Assembly (NCBI GenBank): GCA_902776285.1
Contig: CACYPK010000014.1
Coordinates: 1,511 to 51,312 of the forward strand
Direction of reading: 5' to 3'
DNA from: an uncultured Eubacteriales bacterium
GTDB lineage: Bacteria > Bacillota > Clostridia > Peptostreptococcales > Anaerovoracaceae
DNA length: 49,802 bases
Shown piece after piece: positions 1 to 6,655 of the stretch. Below the pieces are notes generated by a model. The model saw only the letters and a list, made by a program, of their open reading frames with translations, made no database searches and had not been told where the DNA came from. The translations under genes and the position numbers were made by a program. The first letter of the stretch is position 1, and each line of letters begins with the position of its first letter.

Positions 1-222
1 TCAAAGGAAAAACGTGGTCGTCCATTTGTGATGCATAAAAAAGAGCATTTTTACACGATTTCCTGCGATTTCTGCCTCATTATACCATGCTAGTGCTTTA
101 AAAAAGCATCTATTTTGCTCTTCAAACAGCAATACCTCTTCAATCAGCATCTATATTAACTTTTACTTTTACATTCAACCGTTCAAATTCAGGCTTTTTT
201 ACTGAAAACTACATCAGTCTCG
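1..222. other. AT-rich stretch without a recognisable gene
   Basis: No convincing reading frame or RNA is seen here. The sequence is AT-rich and follows the 3' end of the minus-strand XRE-HD gene. A short inverted repeat of TGCTTT and AAAGCA around 95-112 may help end that transcript, but it is weak. Confidence 0.5.
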
Positions 223-1077
223 TTACATCAGCCTCTTGTATACGTCGATCGTGCTGTCTATCTGGTACTTCAGAAGCCATAAAGCATCGTTGTACTCCGG
301 CGTATCCTTGACCACTTTCATGAGCGCAGGATAATACTTTTCCGTTTCTCTCATCATGCGGAATACTTTCCAACGCTCCAGGCCCCATGACATCGTTGTC
401 AGATTATTGCACCTGTCAATGAGTTTCACGAGCGCTGCTTTCGGATATGTAGCCAAGCCTTTGTAGTATTCGGTCAGCACCGCTTCGCGTGTCTCAGGTG
501 TCTTTTCCGGACAGGTCATCAGCGCAACGATCTTCCTTGTCTCATCATTTACAGGCAGATCTTCAGGCTTATAGATCCTGATGCCGCTTTTGTCCTTGCA
601 GTCCTCAACGACATCGTGCAGCAGTATTCCGGCTATGATCTCATCCTCTTTGATCCCCAATGCCAGCGCATGGCATGCCATAGTCAGCGGATGCACAATG
701 TATGGCATCTCGGATTTCTTCCTTGGCTGTCCCTTGTGAGCCGCAAGCGCAAAATCGAGAGCTTTCAGAGTGTTCTCCATCTTAGCGGCCTTGGCGAAAG
801 ACTTCACATAAGTCTTCATGTGTTCCCAGTCATATACCGTCTCTTTGGTTTTGAAGGACACCCACTCGTCATCGATGATCCAAGACATTGGGACTTCAAG
901 GACTTCAGCCAAGTGGATGAATGTTTCAAGCTCCGGCTTGTACTCATCACGCTCCCACGAAGATACTGCCTGGAAAGTGACCTTCAGTTTTTCCGCGAGT
1001 TTCTCCTGTGTCAGGTCCTTCTCTTTTCTGAGTCTGCTGATGTTTTTCCCGATTTTGATGTCTTCCCAGTCTTTCAT
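223..1077 (-). CDS. XRE helix-turn-helix fused to a RelA/SpoT-like HD hydrolase domain
   Basis: 284 aa. Residues about 8-65 form an XRE DNA-binding domain (QEKLAEKLKV then a recognition helix ending SSWERDEYKP). Residues about 105-225 resemble the HD hydrolase domain of Rel/SpoT and Mesh1 proteins: HKGQPRK near 114-120, YIVHP with H129, LLHDVVED with H154-D155, and KLIDRC with D221. These match the metal-binding pattern of (p)ppGpp hydrolases. No synthetase domain is present. The start codon overlaps the stop of the upstream 91-aa gene as ATGA, with GGAG upstream. The likely role is a DNA-binding regulator that also hydrolyses a nucleotide such as (p)ppGpp. The domain call is firm; the substrate is inferred. 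Confidence 0.88.
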   Translation of the reverse strand: MKDWEDIKIGKNISRLRKEKDLTQEKLAEKLKVTFQAVSSWERDEYKPELETFIHLAEVLEVPMSWIIDDEWVSFKTKETVYDWEHMKTYVKSFAKAAKMENTLKALDFALAAHKGQPRKKSEMPYIVHPLTMACHALALGIKEDEIIAGILLHDVVEDCKDKSGIRIYKPEDLPVNDETRKIVALMTCPEKTPETREAVLTEYYKGLATYPKAALVKLIDRCNNLTTMSWGLERWKVFRMMRETEKYYPALMKVVKDTPEYNDALWLLKYQIDSTIDVYKRLM

Positions 1078-1349
1078 CTTCCGTTTCTTCTCCCTTCTTT
1101 ATCCTGTCTGGCCATTATCGCCATTGCTTCTTCCTCTGATATTTCACATATCTCACGCATAACATCCGGATCGCCTATCCTGTCCGGACTGTATCCAATC
1201 AGATGATCGTTTATAAAGTGCATGACATCCTTAAGCCATTCGCCGTTTTCGTAGGTGTAGTACCAGTGATTCGTATCAGGTCCCCTGCCTAGGAGATCCC
1301 AATATCCAATATAGTAGTATCTCCATTTACGTGTCTTTTTCTTATCCAT
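1074..1349 (-). CDS. Small Tyr/Trp-rich protein paired with the XRE-HD gene
   Basis: 91 aa, family not recognised. The N-terminal half is basic and aromatic (KTRKWRYYYIGYWDLL) and the C-terminal half is acidic and helical (EICEISEEEAMAIMARQ). No signal peptide or membrane segment is seen. The start has a strong AAGGAGGG site, and its TGA overlaps the ATG of the XRE-HD gene, so the two are almost certainly translationally coupled. It could be a partner or modulator of the HD protein. Confidence 0.75.
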   Translation of the reverse strand: MDKKKTRKWRYYYIGYWDLLGRGPDTNHWYYTYENGEWLKDVMHFINDHLIGYSPDRIGDPDVMREICEISEEEAMAIMARQDKEGRRNGR

Positions 1350-1395
1350 TTCTTTGCCCTCCTTACATGTTTATGATAGGAGGTTTCCCACAATA

Positions 1396-1424
1396 AGTGT
1401 AGCGAGTGGCAGTTGAACTTTCAA
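1396..1424 (-). promoter_or_regulatory. Promoter of the XRE-HD operon
   Basis: On the minus strand a TTGAAA -35 (1419-1424) is followed after 17 bp by a TACACT -10 (1396-1401). It lies about 45 bp upstream of the 91-aa gene. Confidence 0.55.
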
Positions 1425-1443
1425 TAGAAAGCTCAAGCCTGAC

Positions 1444-1453
1444 TTGATATAAT
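1444..1453 (+). promoter_or_regulatory. Extended -10 promoter of the lipoprotein gene
   Basis: TTGATATAAT contains a perfect TATAAT at 1448-1453 preceded by TGA, an extended -10 element. No good -35 lies 17 bp upstream. The same ten bases occur on the minus strand upstream of cca. The lipoprotein ATG is 39 bp downstream. Confidence 0.65.
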
Positions 1454-1491
1454 CAATGTGTCGGATACTGTTTGAGTATCGGAGGATAATC

Positions 1492-2334
1492 ATGATGAAA
1501 AACAAATGGGCTTCGGTCATCGTCGCGCTGGTCTGCATGGCAGTCCTGATTTTCACCGGATGCGACAAGATAGAGAGTGTAAAGAAGGCGATCAGTTCTG
1601 ACGCAGATATCCTTGATTCCGCGTATTTCTACGACGAGGACACGAATGTTTACAGAACAGTCGTAATCGTCCAGAACAACACGGCGAATCCTATAAAGAA
1701 TGGATTCGTTGTCGCGAAGGCATACGATGAAAATGGTGAGCGTATCAATAATGTCATGGACTCGGGCGCTGAACAGCCTCTGATGGGTTCATACAACTGG
1801 CTGTGCAAGGGAGAAAAGACTGCCGTTTTATTCACGAATGAAGGCTTTGCCGATGACGAAGAATTCGATTTCATGAACTTGCAAAGTCGCTACACCGCGA
1901 TCCCGGCGACACTTGAGTGGGGAAACGACAGTGGCTCGAGGCAGGACCCGGATCTGCTTCCGCATGGACTGAGCGTCACCGCTGTTGAGCCGTACTATGA
2001 TAGCGAAGTATGGTTTGAAGGCGACTACGGAGAGTACATGGCGACCATCCATAACGACAGCGAGACCGATTACACTTTCGATGACAGTTATTTTGGATTT
2101 GATGCGGGCGACAAGCTCTTCGGATTCGATATAGTTGCCGTATACAGGGATTCTGAAGGCAAGATCTGCGATATGCAGGATCTGCAATATACAGGTATAT
2201 ACGGAATGCCTGACCTTCCTGCGGGGAGCGACACGGAGCTGTACTTTTTTGCAGAACATGCGGTCGAGGATGAAAGCCTGACGCCGGAATACTATATTTC
2301 AATAACAGATATTACAGACAAAGCGGGCGAATAG
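1492..2334 (+). CDS. Secreted lipoprotein of unknown function
   Basis: 280 aa. The start is the ATG that follows GGAGGATAATC. The N-terminus is a lipoprotein signal: MMKNK, a hydrophobic core, then lipobox IFTGC with the lipidated Cys near residue 23. The mature part is acidic and looks like two beta-rich extracellular domains, one around YRTVVIVQNNTANPIKNGFVV that resembles FxLYD-like domains, and a second around ATIHNDSETDYTFDD. The protein is expected to be anchored outside the membrane. It is a single-gene unit with its own promoter and terminator. Confidence 0.85.
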   Translation: MMKNKWASVIVALVCMAVLIFTGCDKIESVKKAISSDADILDSAYFYDEDTNVYRTVVIVQNNTANPIKNGFVVAKAYDENGERINNVMDSGAEQPLMGSYNWLCKGEKTAVLFTNEGFADDEEFDFMNLQSRYTAIPATLEWGNDSGSRQDPDLLPHGLSVTAVEPYYDSEVWFEGDYGEYMATIHNDSETDYTFDDSYFGFDAGDKLFGFDIVAVYRDSEGKICDMQDLQYTGIYGMPDLPAGSDTELYFFAEHAVEDESLTPEYYISITDITDKAGE

Positions 2335-2349
2335 ATCGCCCGCTTTTTT
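2321..2349 (+). terminator. Terminator overlapping the lipoprotein stop codon
   Basis: AAGCGGGCG and CGCCCGCTT form a stem with a short loop, followed by a T run. The TAG stop lies in the loop, so the gene ends inside its own terminator. Confidence 0.92.
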
Positions 2350-2390
2350 CGTATAGTCGATCTTCGTGGTCTCTTGATGATCACGCAAAG

Positions 2391-2414
2391 GAAAAAGGCC
2401 TTGCGGCCTTTTTG
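2391..2414. terminator. Bidirectional terminator hairpin
   Basis: AAAAAGGCC, loop TTGC, then GGCCTTTTT. It has T runs on both strands, so it can stop the minus-strand HAD gene and back up the lipoprotein terminator. Its right arm also holds the -35 of the candidate RNA at 2424-2514. Confidence 0.8.
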
Positions 2415-2514
2415 AGAGTTGAATATAATTGAGTCAGGAAGAGCGTCGTTCGTCAACGACTAACTCAACCGTTTTGTGGGTTGCCGCCTAGTTACGTGAA
2501 CTGGCGGCTTTTTT
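2401..2514 (+). ncRNA. Candidate small RNA with its own promoter and terminator
   Basis: TTGCGG (2401-2406), 17 bp and TATAAT (2424-2429) form a near-ideal promoter. The downstream 80 or so bases hold three successive hairpins: GTCGTT/AACGAC (2445-2460), CAACC/GGTTG (2466-2483), and a strong terminator stem GCCGCC plus AGTT paired with AACT plus GGCGGC (2483-2508) ending in six T. No start codon with a ribosome binding site is present. The predicted RNA would run from about 2436 to 2514. It fits no RNA family that I recognise. Confidence 0.6.
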
Positions 2515-2589
2515 GATGCTCTATCTCGCACGGTAGTCCTATCTTACTTTATTACCATATTCAACACTACTAATATCGGTTTCTGCTAT

Positions 2590-3255
2590 TTATTCTGCCA
2601 GTCTGGGGATCTCACTTGGATGGTCTATTATGATATCTGCGTGGTTTTCTTCCAGCTCAGTCCTTGGTCGGAAGCCCCAGGTGACGCCGACTGTGGTGAC
2701 GCCGGCATTCCTGCCTGTCTGCATGTCAGTGTTGGTGTCGCCAAAGTAGAGGCACTCGTCCTTGCCGGCGTCAAACATGCCGAGTATCTCGTACACGCCT
2801 GTCGGATCCGGCTTGATCGGTATCCTGTCGGTCTGGCCCTGGATGTGGTCGAATGTGCCCTTGCCGAAGATGGTCTCCACAACGCCTATCGCGCTCTCGT
2901 GCGGCTTGTTTGAGAAAACCGCAATTTTGATGCCGCGGCGCTTGAGTTCCATAAGAACCTCTTCGATGCCGTCATACGGTTTCGCGTGGTAGCACGGGTC
3001 CTCCTGCATCCAGGCGCGGCACAGCGGCAGGCCTTTTTCGAGATGCTCGTTCAGAAGACCGTCCTCTGTGTCTCCCGACGCGATGAGAGCGCGCTTAAGG
3101 GCATTCTTGATGCCGTCACCGGCAAAGTAATTGAAAGCTTCTGCCGGCTGCGGAGGCAGTCCGTAGAGCGCGAGTGTCATATTGACGGGCCTGGCGATGG
3201 ACTCCTGCGTCGCCGCAAGAGTGCCGTCCAGGTCAAAAATGCAAACTTTGATCAT
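2590..3255 (-). CDS. HAD-superfamily phosphatase, phosphoglycolate phosphatase-like
   Basis: 221 aa. Motif I is FDLDGT (D8 nucleophile, D10). Motif II is VFSNKP, the motif III lysine is in PIKPDP, and motif IV is YFGDTNTDM. A helical cap lies between motifs I and II. The order and length match the Gph/PGP group of HAD phosphatases, which hydrolyse small phosphomonoesters in the cytosol; the exact substrate cannot be told. The ribosome binding site is weak. The gene shares its strand with the 132-aa and VanY-like genes upstream. Confidence 0.9.
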   Translation of the reverse strand: MIKVCIFDLDGTLAATQESIARPVNMTLALYGLPPQPAEAFNYFAGDGIKNALKRALIASGDTEDGLLNEHLEKGLPLCRAWMQEDPCYHAKPYDGIEEVLMELKRRGIKIAVFSNKPHESAIGVVETIFGKGTFDHIQGQTDRIPIKPDPTGVYEILGMFDAGKDECLYFGDTNTDMQTGRNAGVTTVGVTWGFRPRTELEENHADIIIDHPSEIPRLAE

Positions 3256-3305
3256 TATTGTTTCGCTTATCCTTTTTCTGAGAGCGACGCATGGCCGGTG
3301 TCACG

Positions 3306-3704
3306 CTATTTGACTCCCAATAGTTCTTTCATGTACGCGGTGTAGCCCAGAAGGACCTCTTCTGCCGGGCCTTTTCTTTCCTTCTCGTAGGAGCCGAGTT
3401 CTGCCAGCGTTATGGCCGACGTGATGAGCCTGCCCTGATGAGGTATCGACTGCACCAGTCTGCTCTGGAGTCCGGCGGGAGCGTCACACACCGAGAGGAT
3501 GACTTTTTCCTTCTTCGGATACACTATGACCATGAACCTGTTTGTCGCGGGCAGGCAAATATATTCCGCAAATGAGCCCAAGGTCGGCTTGTCTATGAAG
3601 AAGTCTCCATACTCTTCTTTGTTCCAGTTCGCTTCCATGAATTCAAAGAGCTGTTCCTTGCTGTCCCATGTGCGTCCTGTCTTGATAACCTGTCTTCCGA
3701 TCAT
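3306..3704 (-). CDS. Uncharacterised small cytosolic protein
   Basis: 132 aa, not recognised. It has no signal peptide or membrane segment. It looks like a mixed alpha/beta domain: a helix near SKEQLFEFMEANW, strands around RFMVIVYPKKEKVILSV, and a C-terminal helix ending YTAYMKELL. The ATG follows a strong AAAGGAGGT and starts 12 bp after the VanY-like stop, so the two are probably cotranscribed. Confidence 0.7.
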   Translation of the reverse strand: MIGRQVIKTGRTWDSKEQLFEFMEANWNKEEYGDFFIDKPTLGSFAEYICLPATNRFMVIVYPKKEKVILSVCDAPAGLQSRLVQSIPHQGRLITSAITLAELGSYEKERKGPAEEVLLGYTAYMKELLGVK

Positions 3705-3716
3705 GGAGTACCTCCT

Positions 3717-4796
3717 TTATTCGTAGCCCATGCTGACGAGTTCCCACGCGCCGCCATCTTCGCGGGCGAGCCACCACTGGTAGTCGGTGTATTCCTTGTC
3801 CGCCTCCCACGCGGTGCCTTCAAGCAGTTCCGCTTCTGTCGGCGAATGGAAGTCCGTGATGAACTCTATCACCTGCGTGTAATCCTTGCCTTCTCCGAGG
3901 CTGTTGAGCCACGCTATGTTCTCTTCGCTGTTGCACTCGTCTCCGGCGTACTTTACGCTGTGCAGCTCGCAGCCGAGCCAGTTCTCAAACTCCTTCTTGA
4001 ACTCGGTGATGGCCGCGTCCATTTCTTCCTGGGTGTACAGCTCGGATGTGCCGTAATCGACTGTCGCGGCGTGCGACGAGATCTTGCCCAGATATTCTTC
4101 AAATGTGATGTTCTTGTCCATGATCTCCTTTGCGACCGTAGGGTCATCCAGATATCGGATGTGCCACGGCTCATAAGCGTAACCTGTGATGTCCTTTTTG
4201 CCAGGCAGGTATCTGAGGATGAAGCCGTGCTCCGCAAGTCTGGCGTGGATCACTTCCCAGATATCCGTGTACTGGACCAGGTCCTCATTCTCATACACAT
4301 CATTGCCGTCGATGGTGAAATATAAGTCGAGCGCCAGACCGGTCTGATGTTCTGAGTATCCCGGCACAGCGACATGCGTCGTAGTGTATTCCTCGCCGTA
4401 TTTCTCCATGAAATCATCCCATATCTTCTGCTGCTCCGCGACGCTCCTGTAAGCGGAATCGAGCTCAAGTTTGACTTCTCCACCTTCGTAGCCTTCAAGA
4501 TCCTTCTCGACCTCTTCCTTGAGAGCGCAGTACGCATCGTATGCCTTGCTTTCGGTCTTGACCTCATCGCCTACCGAATTGGTGATAGTCGTGATCTGCA
4601 GGGCTTCCTCCCAGCCGTCCGGGAGGCTGCTTTCCTTGTTTACCAATGCCATGTAATCGATCCCCGCATTTGTTTCAGTTTCAGTGTCAGCGCTATCATC
4701 CTGAGGGGCATCCGGTACTTTGCATCCCGTGAAAGACAGCGCGAACGTCATGACCACGGAGAGCAGGATTACAAGTAATCTGGTTTTTTTCGTCAT
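3717..4796 (-). CDS. Lipoprotein D-Ala-D-Ala carboxypeptidase, VanY family
   Basis: 359 aa. The lipoprotein signal ends in FTGC (Cys near 25). Residues about 110-230 carry the M15B/VanY zinc peptidase pattern: SAYRSVAEQQKIW, then PGYSEHQTGLALDLYF with the His and Asp ligands, then YEPWHIRYL with the last His. Such enzymes trim the terminal D-Ala from cell-wall peptide stems outside the membrane. About 130 extra residues follow the catalytic domain, rich in acidic and aromatic residues, without an obvious family. No vancomycin resistance genes lie nearby, so a wall-remodelling role is more likely than resistance. Confidence 0.9.
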   Translation of the reverse strand: MTKKTRLLVILLSVVMTFALSFTGCKVPDAPQDDSADTETETNAGIDYMALVNKESSLPDGWEEALQITTITNSVGDEVKTESKAYDAYCALKEEVEKDLEGYEGGEVKLELDSAYRSVAEQQKIWDDFMEKYGEEYTTTHVAVPGYSEHQTGLALDLYFTIDGNDVYENEDLVQYTDIWEVIHARLAEHGFILRYLPGKKDITGYAYEPWHIRYLDDPTVAKEIMDKNITFEEYLGKISSHAATVDYGTSELYTQEEMDAAITEFKKEFENWLGCELHSVKYAGDECNSEENIAWLNSLGEGKDYTQVIEFITDFHSPTEAELLEGTAWEADKEYTDYQWWLAREDGGAWELVSMGYE

Positions 4797-4850
4797 TTTG
4801 TGATCGCTCCTTTTTTTATTTTGCGGCTGCTTCAGAACGGCCGCCCGTTT

Positions 4851-4954
4851 GCTTTTTGCACGTACGTTACCTCAGTATCCGTATGCTTTTTTACAAGTAC
4901 GTTACTTCAGCAGCTGTATGCTTTTTTACGCGTCTGTTACCTCAGCAGCTGAAG
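4851..4954. repeat. Three degenerate 35-bp tandem repeats at the 3' end of the YhhN gene
   Basis: Units begin at 4851, 4885 and 4920, each as GCTTTTT, then a TAC/GTTAC core, then CTCAGCAGCTG or a variant. The last unit includes the stop codon and final codons of the YhhN gene, so the other two look like diverged copies of that gene end. Confidence 0.8.
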
Positions 4955-5599
4955 GCTCAGCGCTATGAGTATCTGGCCTATGTAGTAAAGGCTGATGTTG
5001 GTGTTGCGCAGGCTCTGCCTGAACTCGCTGCCGAAGGTGTTGAGTATCAGTACGATGTCGCTGATCAGGAAGAATACCGCTCCGACCGCGAACATGATGT
5101 TGAACGGTGACGGCGCCGCGATGACATTGCCGATTGCCACGCAGTTGAGCAGCATGATAGCGCCTATGTAAACGACACCGAATATCTTGAATGCCGGCTT
5201 TGCCGTGACGCGCTTGAAGATCCATACCATCAGAATCGCCGTCAGTATGATGCCGATGATGATGCAGGCTGCCTTATACGAGCAAAGCGGCAGTATGGCG
5301 GCCAGGTAGAGGATGTGCCCGGTCAGGAACACAAGTATGCCCACCAGGAATATCGCCTGGCCTTTCTTCTCAAACACCATCCTGAGGTTGAGCAGGACGT
5401 CGGCCGTGCTGCCGATTATGAGTCCCGCGACTATCAGGGTGGCGACCTGGTTCCACGGACTGCAGAAGGCGCCGACCGCTACGAAGCAGAGGGACGCCAG
5501 GCCCTTCAGGATCACCGCCGGGACGTATTCACCCGCGGCTTCTTTTTTGAGGAATAATGCGGCCAGTATGGCGCAGAGCACTACCAGCGCGTATATCAT
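4937..5599 (-). CDS. YhhN/TMEM86 family membrane protein (lysoplasmalogenase-like)
   Basis: 220 aa with about eight hydrophobic segments. Family hallmarks are IGSTADVLL (small-residue motif with Asp), FLTGHILYL, VFFLISDIVLI and YYIGQILIAL. Members in animals and some bacteria cleave the vinyl-ether bond of lysoplasmalogens; clostridia make plasmalogens, so a lipid role fits. The start has AAAGGAGATCC. Tandem repeats flank the gene on both sides: 35-bp units overlapping its 3' end and 33-bp units upstream of its start. Confidence 0.85.
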   Translation of the reverse strand: MIYALVVLCAILAALFLKKEAAGEYVPAVILKGLASLCFVAVGAFCSPWNQVATLIVAGLIIGSTADVLLNLRMVFEKKGQAIFLVGILVFLTGHILYLAAILPLCSYKAACIIIGIILTAILMVWIFKRVTAKPAFKIFGVVYIGAIMLLNCVAIGNVIAAPSPFNIMFAVGAVFFLISDIVLILNTFGSEFRQSLRNTNISLYYIGQILIALSLQLLR

Positions 5600-5660
5600 A
5601 CGGATCTCCTTTCATGTCCCAAACTTCCCTTCTTATTGATGATATTCTAAATGCGCGGGA

Positions 5661-5758
5661 GCGTCAATTGATATCCCGTTTTGTGTTGAATGGGCGTCAG
5701 TTGATGTCCCATTTTGTGTTGAATGGGCGCCGGTTGATACCCTCTTTTGTGTCGGCAG
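5661..5758. repeat. Three 33-bp tandem repeats between divergent genes
   Basis: Copies start at 5661, 5694 and 5727 and share GCGTCAGTTGAT, then CCCRTTTTGTGTTGAATGG. The first two are nearly identical and the third is more diverged. They lie between the YhhN start and the promoter of the plus-strand HTH gene and could be binding sites or simple slippage products. The reading frames through them lack ribosome binding sites. Confidence 0.88.
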
Positions 5759-5800
5759 TGTGTCAAATTTGTTTTATTTGTGAAACATGTCAAAATATTA

Positions 5801-5829
5801 TTGACACACTTTTTCGATGAGACTATACT
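5801..5829 (+). promoter_or_regulatory. Strong sigma-A promoter of the HTH/coiled-coil gene
   Basis: A consensus TTGACA (5801-5806), 17 bp, then TATACT (5824-5829). Transcription would begin near 5836, leaving a leader of about 100 bases before the ATG. Confidence 0.9.
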
Positions 5830-5835
5830 CCCAAC

Positions 5836-5935
5836 TGTCACAAGGAAAACAGCCCTGCGTCATTGCGAAACCACGGTGGAGCAAATGCGTAACCGCAAGG
5901 CTGGCAGTTATCCCCCATCTCCGGAGGTAAGAAAA
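5836..5935 (+). promoter_or_regulatory. Long, possibly structured leader of the HTH/coiled-coil gene
   Basis: Within the 100-base leader, AGCC (5851-5854) can pair with GGCT (5899-5902), enclosing ATTGC/GCAAAT and CCAC/GTGG stems. A GGAGG ribosome binding site ends the leader. I compared it by eye with the c-di-GMP, TPP, THF, ZTP and fluoride riboswitch consensus motifs and found no match. Confidence 0.4.
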
Positions 5936-6475
5936 ATGATGTACAATTACGACCCCGAAAAACTGGATGAATTGCTCGAAACGATGAAAGACGATGACAG
6001 CGTCACGATCACAGGCAGGCAGCTCCGCGAGCTTGCAGACACCATCAGAAAGAAAGGCAAGGGCCGCAAGCCCATAGCGCTCGACGATGACCTGTTTGAC
6101 CGTGTCGTAAGACGCTGGCAGAGCGGAGAAATAACTGCCCGTGCAGCGATGCAGGAGCTGGACTTAAAACCCAATACTTTTTACAGAAGAGTGAAAGAGA
6201 GGTACGAAGACATGGATGAACTCAGAAAAGAACTTAAGAAGGTCGCAAAGGAAGAAAAGCGCGAGCTCAAGGAACTCAAGAAGCAGGTAAAGGCAGAGGC
6301 CCGCGAGGCCAAGGAGGCCGTTAAGGATAAGGCCGAAGATACTATCAGCGCCCACAAGATGGAGAAAGAGATCCGCAAGGAGAAGATCGCGGCAAAGATC
6401 GACCACAAAAAAGAAGTCGATGAACTGCGTAAGACAGTCGAGGCCGAGGTCGAGGCGATCAAGTCAGCTGAATAA
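5936..6475 (+). CDS. Recombinase-type HTH joined to a long charged coiled coil
   Basis: 179 aa. The ATG follows CCGGAGGTAAGAAAA. Residues about 45-90 (GRKPIALDDDLFDRVVRRW, GEITARAAMQELDL, then KPNTFYRRV) look like the DNA-binding helix-turn-helix of serine recombinases, but no catalytic recombinase domain is present. From about residue 95 to the end the sequence is almost entirely K, E, R, D and A with heptad character, predicting a long coiled coil. A DNA-binding, oligomerising regulator or nucleoid-type protein is plausible. It has its own strong promoter, a structured leader and a bidirectional terminator. Confidence 0.8.
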   Translation: MMYNYDPEKLDELLETMKDDDSVTITGRQLRELADTIRKKGKGRKPIALDDDLFDRVVRRWQSGEITARAAMQELDLKPNTFYRRVKERYEDMDELRKELKKVAKEEKRELKELKKQVKAEAREAKEAVKDKAEDTISAHKMEKEIRKEKIAAKIDHKKEVDELRKTVEAEVEAIKSAE

Positions 6476-6491
6476 AGATCAGTGACTGCAA

Positions 6492-6584
6492 GCCGCCGGA
6501 TAAAAAGCGAAACGGCTGGTCATGACTGCCGGCATCTTCGAACAGCCGAATCAATGTGGACTGCTGGCTGTGATTGCCGGCGGC
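6492..6584 (+). ncRNA. Candidate three-way-junction RNA downstream of the HTH gene
   Basis: Three complementary arm pairs are arranged as a closed junction: GCCGCCGG (6492-6499) with CCGGCGGC (6577-6584), CGGCTG (6513-6518) with CAGCCG (6543-6548), and AATCA (6549-6553) with TGATT (6571-6575). The second and third helices abut directly. It lies in the 3' untranslated region before the terminator at 6620. Either strand is possible; plus is preferred because of the upstream promoter. Confidence 0.45.
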
Positions 6585-6619
6585 GACTAATGAATAATTG
6601 AATATTGGTTATAAAGATG

Positions 6620-6645
6620 AAGGGCGGCAACGGTGCCGCCCTTTT
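6620..6645. terminator. Terminator shared by converging genes
   Basis: AAGGGCGGCA, loop ACGG, then TGCCGCCCTT and a short T run. It sits between the 3' ends of the plus-strand HTH gene and minus-strand cca and can serve both directions. Confidence 0.85.
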
Positions 6646-6655
6646 CATGGTTTTT

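Noticed and set aside
818..1206. Plus-strand frames opposite the XRE-HD gene
   Set aside because: They are shadows of a well-supported minus-strand gene with clear domain motifs.
3717..4796. Vancomycin resistance gene vanY
   Set aside because: Only the general VanY-type peptidase domain is present, without vanR, vanS, vanH, vanA or vanX nearby.
5557..5841. Reading frames through the 33-bp repeats on both strands
   Set aside because: They have no ribosome binding sites and lie across a consensus promoter; the repeated peptide is a consequence of 33 being divisible by three.
5836..5935. c-di-GMP-I riboswitch in the leader of the HTH gene
   Set aside because: GCAAA and GGC elements occur, but the paired tetraloop/receptor layout and the conserved second half are missing.
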